From NCBI GenBank assembly GCA_963854735.1, contig OY978105.1:248001-312000 (forward strand): a stretch of DNA of 64,000 nt. The letters are read 5' to 3'. The translations under genes were made by a program, and so were the position numbers. The stretch is from Marvania coccoides. Taxonomy: Eukaryota; Chlorophyta; Trebouxiophyceae; Chlorellales; Chlorellaceae. Positions 11,066 through 21,686 of the stretch are shown here, in pieces. The notes beneath the pieces were generated by a model. That model saw nothing but the letters and a program-made list of their open reading frames with translations. It was not told the origin of the DNA and made no database searches. Numbering within the stretch: position 1 is the stretch's first letter; each line of letters begins with the position of its first letter.

Positions 11066-13412
11066 ATGAAGGCCTCTGAAAAGAAACTTGTCATTAAGCA
11101 GCTTAAGCTGCGGCCCAAGCTCCCGGACAACTTTGAGGCATCTAATTGGGACCGCCTTTCTGATGCCGTTCGTGCCGTGCAGCACGCCCGGCCGGTCTCC
11201 TGCAGCTTGGAAGAGCTGTATCGTGCTGTGGAGGATCTATGCATGCACAACTTGGCTGCAAAGGTCTACCCCCAGCTGCAAGCGCTTTGCGATCAGCATG
11301 CCCAGGGCATGATCGACTCACTGGCCTCCCGCACCTCCCTCGAGGCCGTCGCCTTCCTGGACCACGTGGGCCGCACTTGGGAGTTATACTGTTCCCAATT
11401 GCTGCTCATCCGTCAGATCTTCCTCTACCTTGACCGCACCTACGTCCTCCCCTCCTCGCACTCCCGCTCGCTCTTCGACATGGGCCTGCAGCTGTTCCGC
11501 ACACATATGGCAAGGCACCCAGAAGTGGAACGCAAACTGGTGACGGGCCTGCTGGCCATGGTGGACGCCGAACGCGACGGCGAGGCTGTGAACCGTGGCC
11601 TCCTGAAGGACCTGCTGCGCATGCTCTCAAACCTGGGCCTCTACGCAGAAGCCTTCCAGGGCCCATTTCTGGCCCGCGCTGCCGCCTACTTTGCTGCCGA
11701 GGGGGAGCGCCTGGTGCACGAGCTGGACATCGCCGAGTACCTAGTGCACTGTGAGCGGCGGCTGGACGAGGAGCGGGCACGCTGCGACGCAGTGCTGGAA
11801 CCGCCCACGCGGGCGCCGCTGCTCGATGCGGTGGAGGTTGGGCTAGTTGGTTCCCACGTTGGCCACCTGGTCGGTCCCGGTTTCGACTCGCTGCTGGCTG
11901 AGGATCGGGTGAGGGACCTGGCGAGGCTGTACGCGCTGTGCGCTCAAGTGGGGGCCCTGCGAGCGCTGTGCGCCGCCTTCAAGGCGCACGTGCGGCGGAT
12001 GGGATCTGCGGTGGTGTTGGATGAGGAGAAGGATGCCGAGATGGTGGTGGCGCTGCTGCGGCTGAAGGCGCGGAAGGACAGAGCGGTGGCAGAGGCATTT
12101 CGAGGCAACGTGGCGTTCAACAACGCGCTCAAAGAGGGTTTCGAACAGTTTATCAACCAGCGAGCCAATAAACCCGCAGAGCTGCTGGCAAAGCACATGG
12201 ATGCTGCGCTGAGGGGAGGCAGCAAAGCTGGCGGCGGAGGGGGGGGCGAGGAGGAGCTGGAGGGCGCGCTTGATGCTGCGCTGGTCATTTTCAGGTTCAT
12301 TCAAGGCAAAGACGTTTTCGAGGCCTTTTACAAGAAGGATCTGGCGAAGCGGCTGCTGCTGGGGCGGTCTATTTCTGTGGACGCAGAGAAGGCGGCAATC
12401 TCAAAGCTCAAGGGCGAGTGCGGTGCGCAGTTCACCTCCAAGCTGGAGGGTATGTTCAAAGACGTGGAGCTCTCTCGAGATGCCATGGCTTCTTTTCGCC
12501 AGTCGCCCTCTGCTGCTGCCGCCCTGTCGCGCCTCGCACCAGGCATCGACCTGGCTGTGCAGGTCCTCACCTCTGGATTCTGGCCAAGCTACCCACCGCT
12601 GGAATGCGCACTTCCAGAGGCGTTGTCTGCCGCTCAGCAGGTGTGAACTCAAACACGGATTTGTTCTTTTCTATTTTTTTTCTTCCTTGCAAAAACTAAT
12701 TTCATTTTTTAACATTTAGTCTTGAATAATAAATAAACGTGGTTCTGTATCTCCCCCCCCCTCACACCCCCACCCCCACCCCCCACAGATATTCGCCGAG
12801 CACTACCTTCAGAAGCACTCTGGCAGGAAGTTGGCGTGGGTGCCGTCGCTGGGCCACTGCGTGCTGAGGGCACAGTTTGATGCAGGCGCAAAGGAGCTGT
12901 CGGTGTCGCTTTTCCAAGCAGCTGTGCTGCTGATGTTCAACGACTCAGAACAGCTGAGCCTTGAAGACCTGGCGGCAGCAACGGGACTGGAGGACAAGGA
13001 GCTGCGACGCACGCTGCAGAGCCTCGCTTGCGGGCGGGAGCGGGTGCTGCTGAAGGAGCCCAAAGGGCGGGAGGTTGGCGACGGCGACATTTTCAGCGTG
13101 AACCTTGGGTACACCAACCGTTTGTTCCGCGTGCGCATCAACGTGATTCAGCTCAAGGAGAGCGCGGATGAGCAGCGCAAGACCAACGAGGGTGTGATGC
13201 AGGATCGCCAGTACCAGATAGATGCGGCCATTGTGCGAATCATGAAAGCCAGAAAGACTCTGGGCCACAAGCTGCTGGTGAACGAGCTCATGCAGCAGCT
13301 GAGGTTCCCTGTGGCGGGGCCGGATCTGAAGAAACGCATTGAGAGCCTCATCGACAGGGAGTACCTGGAAAGAGACTCCAGCGACGTTCAGATATACAAT
13401 TACCTGGCCTGA
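11066..13412 (+). CDS. CUL4: Cullin-4, scaffold of CRL4 ubiquitin ligases
   Basis: Scaffold that binds DDB1/DCAF substrate receptors through its N-terminal repeats and RBX1-E2 through its C-terminal cullin homology domain, acting in nucleus and cytoplasm in DNA repair, replication licensing and light signalling. Two exons: 11066-12640 and 12789-13412; 732 residues. CUL4 rather than other cullins is shown by the start ([18 protein letters not shown]), the block [20 protein letters not shown] and the end [13 protein letters not shown]...IYNYLA. The neddylation lysine lies in [13 protein letters not shown] short Gly-rich insert (about residue 392) is local. The N-terminus lacks the long disordered extension of land-plant CUL4. 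The intron carries a C-rich tract (12751-12786) before its acceptor. Confidence 0.95.
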
Positions 13413-13689
13413 CTGTATATCTACCTTTTCCCACCTTTGCTGAATGAAAATAATATGCAAACAAACGCGGTTACAAACAAATTAGCAGCTGAGGCGCTTG
13501 AGATCGTGCAAAAAATAAAAAATAAATCGAGGACAGATTTTTTTCTCTTCTCCCAAAAGAGAGTAACCAAAGCAGCAAAAAAAGTGTTCAAATTTAAAAT
13601 TATTTTCTCCAAAACAAGAATTGAGTATAGGACGCAGATGTTGACACAGCAAGCTCCTCCCCGACTGTGAAAAAATGGTGGTTGTGCAT

Positions 13690-15954
13690 TTAGTCGACCT
13701 CCTCGATCTTGGGGCCGCCTGCGCCGCCGTCAGCAGCAGCGCTGCCGCCCATGCCGCCTCCCATGTCGGGCATGCCGCCAGGCATCCCCGCACCACCCTG
13801 GTAGAGCTTGGTGATGATGGGGTTGCACACGCCCTCCAGCTCCGTCTTCTGGTGCTCGATCTCGTCCAGCTCCGCCAGCTGGTTTTGGTCCAGCCACTCG
13901 ATGGCAGCGTCCACCGCCTTTTCGATGGAGGATTTCTCGTCAGGGCTCAGCTTCTCGGACACGCCGCCCTCCTTGATGGTGTTGCGCATCGAGTAGGCGT
14001 AGTTCTCCAGCCCGTTGCGCGCGTCCACCTTCTTCTTGTGCTCCTCGTCCTCTGCACTGTACTTTTCTGCCTCCTGCACCATGCGCTCGATCTCCTCCTT
14101 GCTGAGGCGGCCCTTGTCGTTGGTGATAGTGATCTTGTTCTTGATGCCAGCAGACTTATCCTCCGCAGACACATTGAGGATGCCGTTGGCGTCGACATCA
14201 AAGGTGACGTTGATCTGGGGGACGCCGCGGGGGGCGGGGGGGATGCCGGTGAGCTCAAACTTGCCCAACAAGTTGTTGTCGCGGGTGCGCGCGCGCTCGC
14301 CCTCGTACACCTGGATCAGCACTCCAGGCTGGTTGTCGGAGTAGGTCGAGAACACCTGCTCTTTTTTGGTGGGAATGGTGGTGTTGCGCTGAATGAGGGT
14401 GGTCATCACGCCACCAGCAGTCTCCAGGCCCAGGGACAGAGGAATGACGTCCAGCAGCAGCAGGTCCTGCACCTTTTCATGGGTCTCGCCGTTCAGAATG
14501 GCCGCCTGCACCGCCGCGCCGTAGGCCACCGCCTCGTCGGGGTTGATGCTCTTGCACAGCTCCTTGCCGTTGAAAAAGTCCTGCAGCAAGGTCTGCACCT
14601 TGGGGATGCGGGTGGAGCCGCCCACCAGCACCACCTCGTGAACGTGGCCCTTGTCCATCTTGGCGTCACGCAGCACCTTCTCAACGGGGTCCATGCACTT
14701 GCGGAACAGATCCATGTTGAGCTCCTCGAAGCGGGCGCGGGTGATGGAGGAGTAGAAGTCGACGCCCTCGTACAGGGAGTCGATCTCGATGGCCGCCTGG
14801 GAGGAGGCAGAGAGGGTGCGCTTGGCGCGCTCGCAAGCGGTGCGCAGGCGGCGCAGCGCGCGGGGGTTTCCGGTCACGTCCTTCTTGTACTTGCGCTTGA
14901 ACTCCTGGACGAAGTGGTTGACCAGGCGGTTGTCGAAATCTTCGCCGCCCAGGTGGGTGTCACCAGCGGTGGCCTTGACCTCGAAGATGCCCTCCTCGAT
15001 GGTGAGCAGGGAAACGTCGAAGGTGCCGCCCCCCAGGTCGAAGATGAGCACGTTCTGCTCCCCAGAGGTGGAGCCCTTTTTGTCGAGGCCGTAGGCGATG
15101 GCGGCGGCGGTGGGCTCGTTGATGATGCGCATGACCTCCAGGCCGGAGATGACACCAGCGTCCTTGGTGGCCTGGCGCTGGGAGTCGTTGAAGTAGGCGG
15201 GCACGGTGACGACTGCCTTCTTGACGGTCTTGTCGTTGCCAACGTAGGCCTGGGCGATCTCCTTCATCTTGATGAGCACCATGGAGGACACTTCCTCGGG
15301 GGAGAAGGTCTTGGACTCGCCCTTGTAGTCGACCTGGATCATGGGCTTGTCAGCAGGGCCAGCCACGACCTTGAAGGGCCAGTGCGAGATGTCGTGCTGG
15401 ATGGTGGGGTCGCTGAACTTGCGGCCGATGAGGCGCTTGGCGTCGAACACCGTGTTCACAGGGTTCATGGCCACCTGGTTCTTGGCGGCATCGCCAATGA
15501 GGCGCTCAGAGTCGGTGAAAGCGACGTACGAAGGTGTGGTGCGGTTGCCCTGCACACAGCACAGGCAAAAGGGGGCGATTAGACGAGTAAATCGGCAATA
15601 ATGGTGAAAACGAACAAGAAATGCGTGCGCAATTATACAAACAGGTGGTCTAGAAGGCAACATGCATCTCAAGTTATGCGAGGCATACCTGCTCATTGGG
15701 AATGATCTCAACACGATCGTGCATCCTGCATAAGTAGAATGAGGGGGCGATGAGCTGGAATGGTGTGGAGAAGGAGAGGCAGCTCTCTCGAATCGGAGGC
15801 GGCTCCTCCCAACTTCCTCCTGCGGCTGGAGGTGATGGGCCTGCAAGCCACTCGAGAGAGTAGCCAGGTGCCTAAACTGGATTAAAACTCACCAGATGCC
15901 GACGCATGAGTACGTAGTTCCAAGATCGATGCCAATAGCAGGTCCCTCTGCCAT
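13690..15954 (-). CDS. HSP70: Cytosolic/nuclear HSP70 chaperone
   Basis: ATP-dependent chaperone for protein folding and stress protection. Exons 15893-15954, 15689-15725, 13690-15549; 652 residues. The Hsp70 signatures are present: IDLGTTYS at the start, [14 protein letters not shown] near residue 200, and [14 protein letters not shown] near residue 340. The protein ends in a Gly/Met/Pro-rich segment and EEVD, the TPR cochaperone-binding tail of cytosolic members, with no signal peptide or HDEL. Both introns sit within the first ~35 codons. The opposite strand carries a 635-codon open frame, a known side effect of Hsp70 codon composition and not a gene. Confidence 0.97.
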
Positions 15955-17104
15955 TTTATTCAACTTTTAAAACGAAAAGGCAAGCCCAAACAGTTAAAAA
16001 GTGTTGATAAATATTCGTAGACAGGTGAAAAGGCGGCCAGCTTGAGAGCGTCTAAAAGTCAGTCGCTTCCAGCAGGTTCTTCTTCCTCGGTCAGAGGAAA
16101 GTCAGAAGAAGAATTTTGTCAGAAGAAATTTGGTCCAAAGAAATTTTTAGGTCAGGTTCGCTTCACATTAGCAGACATGGGCTATGAAACATGGCACCGC
16201 AAAGCTACCAGCGGACGATACCCAGCTGGCGGTGGAGATTTTGCAATCTGGGCGAAACACGCCGTCGCTCTATTTCGTATTCGCCCTACTTTTGCAGATG
16301 GAGCGCTCAAGAAGAGAATGGCTCTTAGCCACATGCCTGAAAATCTAGAGCCCTGTTCTATCTGCTGTCCAGCCATGATCAGGCTTGGGCCGGCATGAGC
16401 AGAGTGAGGGCACGGCAGTGTGTACCTCTGAGAACAGGATTTGCGTCAGCTGGGCATTTATGACGATTTCCCAATTTTAATTCATTTTTTAATATTTGTT
16501 TCTCTCGGGCCTTAGCCTATATTCAAATATCTTAAAAGACGACTCCTCAGGACTCGTCCAGCAGAAATGCAGCCGTGATGAAGTTTGAGAGTCTCCATTC
16601 GTCGAGCTTAAGGCTGTTCTACCAGTTTCTTGCATGTCTGCTGCAGAACATAGCGGCGGCGGAGGAAGCAGCGAAAAGGCAAAATGCTGCAGCCCCAAAT
16701 CTGGGTGTGAAAGAAGGCTGGGGCGATATCCATGTTCCGAACAAGTATCAGTTACAAAGTATCAGCCTGAAAGGCAGCCAGGCTTTTTTTGTCGGCAGCA
16801 CCGCCTGTACCCCCTGCAGTACAGGGAGGGCTTTTTCTGCTCAGTAGACTCCTGGACTCCTCAGGATACAGCTCAAAGTTATTTTACTAATGTCAAAGTA
16901 GTAGTCTTCAAGCGTTGCGCGAGAGGAACGCAGCTCAAAAACAAGTCATTATTTTTTTTCCTCTGCGCTCCAATTTTTCAGACTGCCTTTTTATACTTTA
17001 AAAGATATCGACATATAGAAACAGTTCATAAGACTCAAATTCACAGCTTGGATAGCCCGCTTCGTGGTTTGAAAACAACAAGACGAGATTTTTAGCACAA
17101 AAAA
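15955..17104. other. 1.15-kb intergenic region, nothing convincing
   Basis: Lies upstream of both HSP70 (-) and PP6 (+), so it holds two promoters. An open frame at 16042-16398 (+) lacks an ATG at its start and resembles nothing I know. A small perfect-stem hairpin (CCTGTAC/GTACAGG) is at about 16803-16826. I could not identify heat-shock elements with confidence. Confidence 0.4.
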
Positions 17105-18124
17105 ATGGTGGACCTCGACGCATGGATCGAGAAAGTACAGCGAGCTGAATATTTGGTGGAGGACGAGCTGAAAGCGCTCTGTGAATATGTGGGTTCCTTC
17201 GTGCACAATAAACATATAATCGAACTTGCATCAAGCTGAAAATACAGCTTTTCCCCCCATTTTTATGTTCCATTCCTTCTGATTTCGCTGCAGGTCAAGG
17301 AAATTTTGGTTGAGGAGTCAAATGTTCAGCCCGTGAACAGTCCTGTCACTGTGTGTGGCGACATCCACGGCCAGTTCCACGACCTCATGAAGCTATTCAA
17401 AGAGGGCGGCCAGGTGCCCTCCACCAACTACATCTTCATGGGCGACTTTGTGGACCGCGGGTACAACTCCCTCGAGGTGTTCACCCTGCTGCTGCTCCTC
17501 AAGGCCCGCTTCCCTGCGCACGTCACCCTCCTCCGCGGCAACCACGAGTCCCGCCAGATCACCCAGGTCTACGGCTTCTACGACGAGTGTCAACGCAAGT
17601 ACGGCAACGCCAACGCGTGGCGGTACTGCACCGAGGTGTTTGACTTTCTGACGCTGTCTGCGCTCATCGATGGGCGGGTGCTGTGCGTGCACGGGGGGCT
17701 GTCGCCAGACCTTCGAACCCTGGATCAAATCCGAGTCATCGACCGCCTGTGCGAGATTCCTCACGAGGGCCCCTTCTGCGACCTCATGTGGAGCGACCCC
17801 GAGGAGATTGACACGTGGGCGGTGTCGCCAAGGGGGGCGGGGTGGCTGTTCGGGGCGAGGGTAGCGTCGGAGTTCAACGCGGTCAACGGGCTGGAGCTCA
17901 TCTGCAGGGCGCACCAGCTTGTTCAAGAGGGCCTCAAGTACATGTTCCCAGACAGGTCGCTGGTCACGGTGTGGTCGGCGCCAAACTACTGCTACCGCTG
18001 CGGGAACGTGGCGTCCATGCTGTGTTTCGACTCCAATTTGGACCGGGAGGTGAAATATTTTACTGAGACGGAAGAAAATTCTACCATGATGGCCCCACGG
18101 GCTGCAGTCCCCTACTTTTTGTAG
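17105..18124 (+). CDS. PP6: Serine/threonine protein phosphatase PP6 catalytic subunit
   Basis: PPP-family metallophosphatase; PP6 acts with SAPS-type subunits in cell-cycle and membrane-trafficking control. Exons 17105-17188 and 17294-18124; 304 residues, the family length. Metal-binding motifs GDIHGQ, GDFVDRG and GNHESR are intact. PP6 identity comes from [19 protein letters not shown], the block [10 protein letters not shown] and the C-terminal PYFL, which is carboxymethylated in PP2A, PP4 and PP6. A TGTAA motif lies at 18213-18217. Confidence 0.95.
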
Positions 18125-18483
18125 GGGACTTTTGACAGACCAAACTATGATGACATAATAGTCGTTTCGAAATTTAAATTTAATGGAAACCAAAAAGTGA
18201 AAAAGAGACAACTGTAAGTGCTGATCAGGGGGAAAGATGGTGGCTGTTTTCAATTACATTAAAGAAAGGAAGCGATAAAGAAAGTGAATTGGGTAGAAAT
18301 CAAAAGGCAAAAGAGTTTTGGTGGCAGCTCGGTGTCTTGCTTGTTGGTTTTATGTAATTTGAGACTGTTTCTGCTGCTGCTCTGCAAGCATCGCTTGCTG
18401 CTGCGGCTGCTCCATGCGAGCGAGGGCCAGTGCTGCGGGGACTTTCTTGGGAATGACCTCTGCATGGAGCACCACACGAACAT
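18125..18483. other. Intergenic between convergent genes
   Basis: 359 bp between the PP6 stop (+) and the histone-fold gene stop (-). It holds two 3' UTRs. A CTG-rich stretch at 18370-18420 could encode a Gln-rich tail in an alternative reading of the minus-strand gene, but that frame does not join. Confidence 0.4.
18213..18217 (+). terminator. Possible UGUAA polyadenylation signal, PP6
   Basis: TGTAA 89 bp after the stop. UGUAA is the usual polyadenylation signal in green algae; cleavage not shown. Confidence 0.3.
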
Positions 18484-19098
18484 TTAACTCAATATATCTG
18501 AAAGAGCAGGACGGCCTTTTTTGCATTCTTCTTCTTCTTCTATTTGTCTATAATGTTCTTCCTCACCGTCCAAAAAGTCGTATGCCTTGCATTCTGATAT
18601 TGATTTTGCTGCAAGACAGGGCAGACCAGTGCCAGTGAGAGAGGAAATAATTATTTTCAACAAACAATATGGCGAATTTCTCTTCAGGTCCTCATTCATT
18701 TCTCACCGATGTCCTGGTAATCCAGCGTTTGCCTGTTTTCTTCAAACATAAATCTGGCACCGCGCCTTGCAATGTCGTCCATCAGTTGCTCCTGCGTCAA
18801 GGGTGAACGAAGGGGTGGAGCGGTGAACTTACCGAGGGGAAGAAAAAACTGAAATCTCAAGCGTTAGCTCACCGTGACTTTAGCAACTGCAAAGCACGCC
18901 TCTGTAGAGATGGATTTCACCTCAACATCTTCTTTAATCATTGTTTTTACTCGACTCACAGAGAGATGCACCTGCATCGCAAATCAAAAGCTCAGGCAAT
19001 GCGTGAATCTAACGCAATAATGATTCAAACCCCACCAAACTGTCATTAGGCTTGGTTATAGCCTCCGAGATAGCTTGAGAAGGAATGGCTTCGATCAT
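18484..19098 (-). CDS. NF-YC/POLE4-like histone-fold protein
   Basis: Small histone-fold subunit of the CBF/NF-Y class, related to POLE4/Dpb3, CHRAC15 and NC2-alpha, which dimerise with an H2B-like partner on DNA. Exons 19036-19098, 18873-18971, 18707-18791, 18567-18608, 18484-18497; 100 residues. The fold is seen as alpha1 (LSVSRVKTMIKED), alpha2 (SISTEACFAVAKVTEQLMDD), the alpha3 region (TLDYQDIAKSIS) and the ending YDFLDDILS, which parallels FLxDI(V/I)P in relatives. The last exon is only 14 nt and the one before 42 nt. A DNA polymerase epsilon subunit is my first guess; NF-YC or NC2-alpha are alternatives. Confidence 0.75.
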
Positions 19099-19357
19099 CT
19101 CTGTGCTGTAAACCAGTTTTTTTCTTCTAAACGGTGCGCTTCACGTGACTCTCGCTTATTAAATGTTAAAAATATTGGCGAAAAGATTAAAAAAAAAACC
19201 TGAGTTCAGATTATTTTCGACAGACCGGGGCTGCATTTCTTCTGGGGTACATATTTTATTTGAAAATAATAAACATTCTAATGTGTTCACGGTAATTAAT
19301 GGTAAAGTGGCCCAGCGGCCGTGATGGCAGCTCGAACACTTGAAAAAAAAATTATAA

Positions 19358-20415
19358 ATGTCTTCCCATTCCTCCGGCTGGCGCAAGGCGTTGTGGTGCA
19401 AGCAGCCATTCCCTGACAACCACACCGACTCCAATTTTTTAGAGTCCCTGGTGATCAACGCCGATGTCGTAAAACGGAGCTACCACCGGGTGGTGTGGGC
19501 GGCGTTGGCTGTGGCACAGCAAGTGTGCATAGTGACCATCGTGCCGTCGGTAGCCCATCATCTGCATCGCCGCACGATTCCTTCTGCCTCCCTCATCACA
19601 TGGGAGGCTGGCGTGCTCGCTGGCGGTGCTGTGCTGCACGCCTACCTCCGCCGCTCGTTTAAAGCCAGCTGCGGTGCCAGCGCGGCCCCCGCCACCGCTC
19701 TGCTGGTTCTGACCGCTGCCTTGGCGCCTGTCTACGCCACCCTCACCTCTTCGGTAAGCGCAGACACCATTGTTGCCTCGAGTGCAGCGCTGCTCATCGC
19801 TCACCTCTACCTGCATGACTACCAAAGACCATCCAAGACGCGAGCAGGGGCCAGCCTGAGAGGAAGCTTAGGCCTCGCATGTGCTATGTGTGCATCGGTG
19901 CTGATGGCCAGTCAACTGAGTGGACTTGGTGACGTGTTTGCGCTGGTGAGACTCAACCACTCTCGCCCTCTCTCTCTCTCTCTTTGAAAGTAAACTAAAC
20001 CGGGGCATTTTAGGCCGCACGGAAGGCAACGTCTGTCTTTGCTTTACTTTGCTGGGAGGAAAGCAACTTAAATAATAATTCCGCCAGTTTTTTTCTGTTG
20101 CAGATGGCTTTATCCTTGGAGGTGTATATAATGGCTCCTCCGTTGCAGTACGCTCTGGCTGAGGCAGCCCCAGCATGGCATGCGCTGGCGCTAGGCGTGC
20201 TGTGCTTTGCTGCGGTGGGTCTGGTGGCTCGAGCGTCGGTGGTGCTCACCTCAGCGCTTGTGTGCACCCTGGCCTGCGTTATACTGCTGTGTCCCATGTG
20301 GCTGGTGCGCATTCAAAAATTCAAAGCGCAGATCAACGGGCCATGGGATTTGGCAGCGCCAAATCTAACGGTCAGATTACGACAAGCGACTGCTTGCGAT
20401 GCTGTTGAAGATTGA
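19358..20415 (+). CDS. PIGC: PIG-C/GPI2, GPI-GlcNAc transferase subunit
   Basis: Multi-pass ER membrane subunit of the complex that transfers GlcNAc to phosphatidylinositol, the first step of GPI-anchor synthesis. Exons 19358-19945 and 20104-20415; 299 residues, the family length. Family blocks are the N-terminal W.KALWCKQPFPDNHTDSNFL, the SSVSADTI motif near residue 130, and the C-terminal FKAQINGPWD. There are about eight hydrophobic segments. The stop lies 60 bp from the convergent minus-strand gene. Confidence 0.9.
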
Positions 20416-20474
20416 CAGGAAGCAGATTTGCATACAAATTTGATTATGTACACATTTTTCATGCATGTTAAGAA

Positions 20475-21102
20475 TCAGAATCCCCGACGCCCAACCCTAA
20501 CTGCGCCCTGCAGAAATCACCATTCATGATTGATTTGTCATATTGAATAAAGGAAAAATAAATAATAAGTTGCAGATTAGTGCACTTTACAGTGGAAGTA
20601 AAATCCAATACTCACTTCTCCGGGTTTGGGAAACAGCTGAGCGACGGTTTCAGCAAAACTGCTGAGGGCACGCTGAATGTTGTACTGCAACACGACGGGA
20701 AAAAACATGCCGTAAATTCAAAAGGTAGAAGAATTGACGAAGAGGATATGCGCGGATATAGACGTCAAAATAAATTAGGGCGGAGTGCAAGAAAGGCAAA
20801 CTCACTCTCATGTCAGGAGGAAGGGGGCGGAGGAGGTTGTCAATCACTCCAGACCACGGCTGCAAAAGATATGCACGAGAAGAAGGTTTTAGCTCAGGTG
20901 CACAAGCAAAAGGAGGTGGTAAGAATATCTGGCGGGAATTCACATGATGAGCTAGTTGGGCTGGCTCTGACTGAGGCCGCGAGCCTGTCCTCCGCGCAGC
21001 CCCTGTCCCTTGAAACGATTTCTTTCCCTTTTTGCTCTCCTGGCTGCTGTGCGACAACACCGGAGGCTTGGAATTCTTCTTTCGCGGAAGGATTGCAGAC
21101 AT
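20475..21102 (-). CDS. Small protein of unknown function
   Basis: Four exons joined by good splice sites: 20944-21102, 20806-20859, 20616-20684, 20475-20507; 104 residues. The first ~50 residues are basic and Ser/Gln-rich, without hydrophobic stretches. The rest looks like one or two helices (WSGVIDNLLRPLPPDM and YNIQRALSSFAETVAQLFPK). I do not recognise the family. The last exon (11 codons) is the weakest part of the model; a longer terminal exon using another acceptor is possible. Confidence 0.5.
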
Positions 21103-21686
21103 CTATATTGTTTGGGGCACTCCGGTCGAAAGCTGTCTTTTGAATTTCATTGTACAGTGCTTAAAATACGGCGTGCGACACTTGAAGCAAATAAATAAAG
21201 CATATGTTATGATTTAAGTGGAGCTGTCCGCCGGTCGTTGCTGCAAAGCCTGGAGTTACCATTCTCTCACACAGAGAGAATGACGTCGCTGCAAAACATC
21301 TGGAATCATGACGCAAGCCGCCCTTCTTCTCCTGCATTCTTTCGTTCACTGGTACCCTCGGGGTATCCCCTGCATCATTCTCTCTTGGTAAAATTCATAC
21401 AAAAGAACCCAGACAACTTTCCAAGGAGGAAGGCAAGGCGCCCAGAAGAGGGAAGACTGATCCTTCCGAAGAATCCAGTTCGAAAACCTCCCAATTTCAT
21501 ATTTTCCTGTTGAATGGGTCCGCATCACAATAAACGGTCAAGGCTGGCTCCCTTCTTCTAGCTGGCCCAAATGTGACAATTTATCTGGCTTGCTCTCGTT
21601 ATAAGGTCAATGCCTGAGACATTGAAAGATTGCAAACTCCAATGGGCATTCCAAAAAAATATTAAACCGAAAGGGTAAATTGAGAC
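21103..21686. other. Intergenic, no gene seen
   Basis: 584 bp between the start of the small unknown gene and the MSH2 stop, both minus strand. Short open frames here have no recognisable content. Confidence 0.45.

Noticed and set aside
13675..15582. 635-codon open frame on the plus strand, opposite HSP70
   Set aside because: Composition is Leu/Val/Gly/His-rich with no domain, and it mirrors the HSP70 exon exactly. Antisense open frames over Hsp70 genes are a known result of codon bias.
16042..16398. 118-codon frame in the HSP70-PP6 gap
   Set aside because: No ATG at its start, no known domain, and the opposite strand is equally open.
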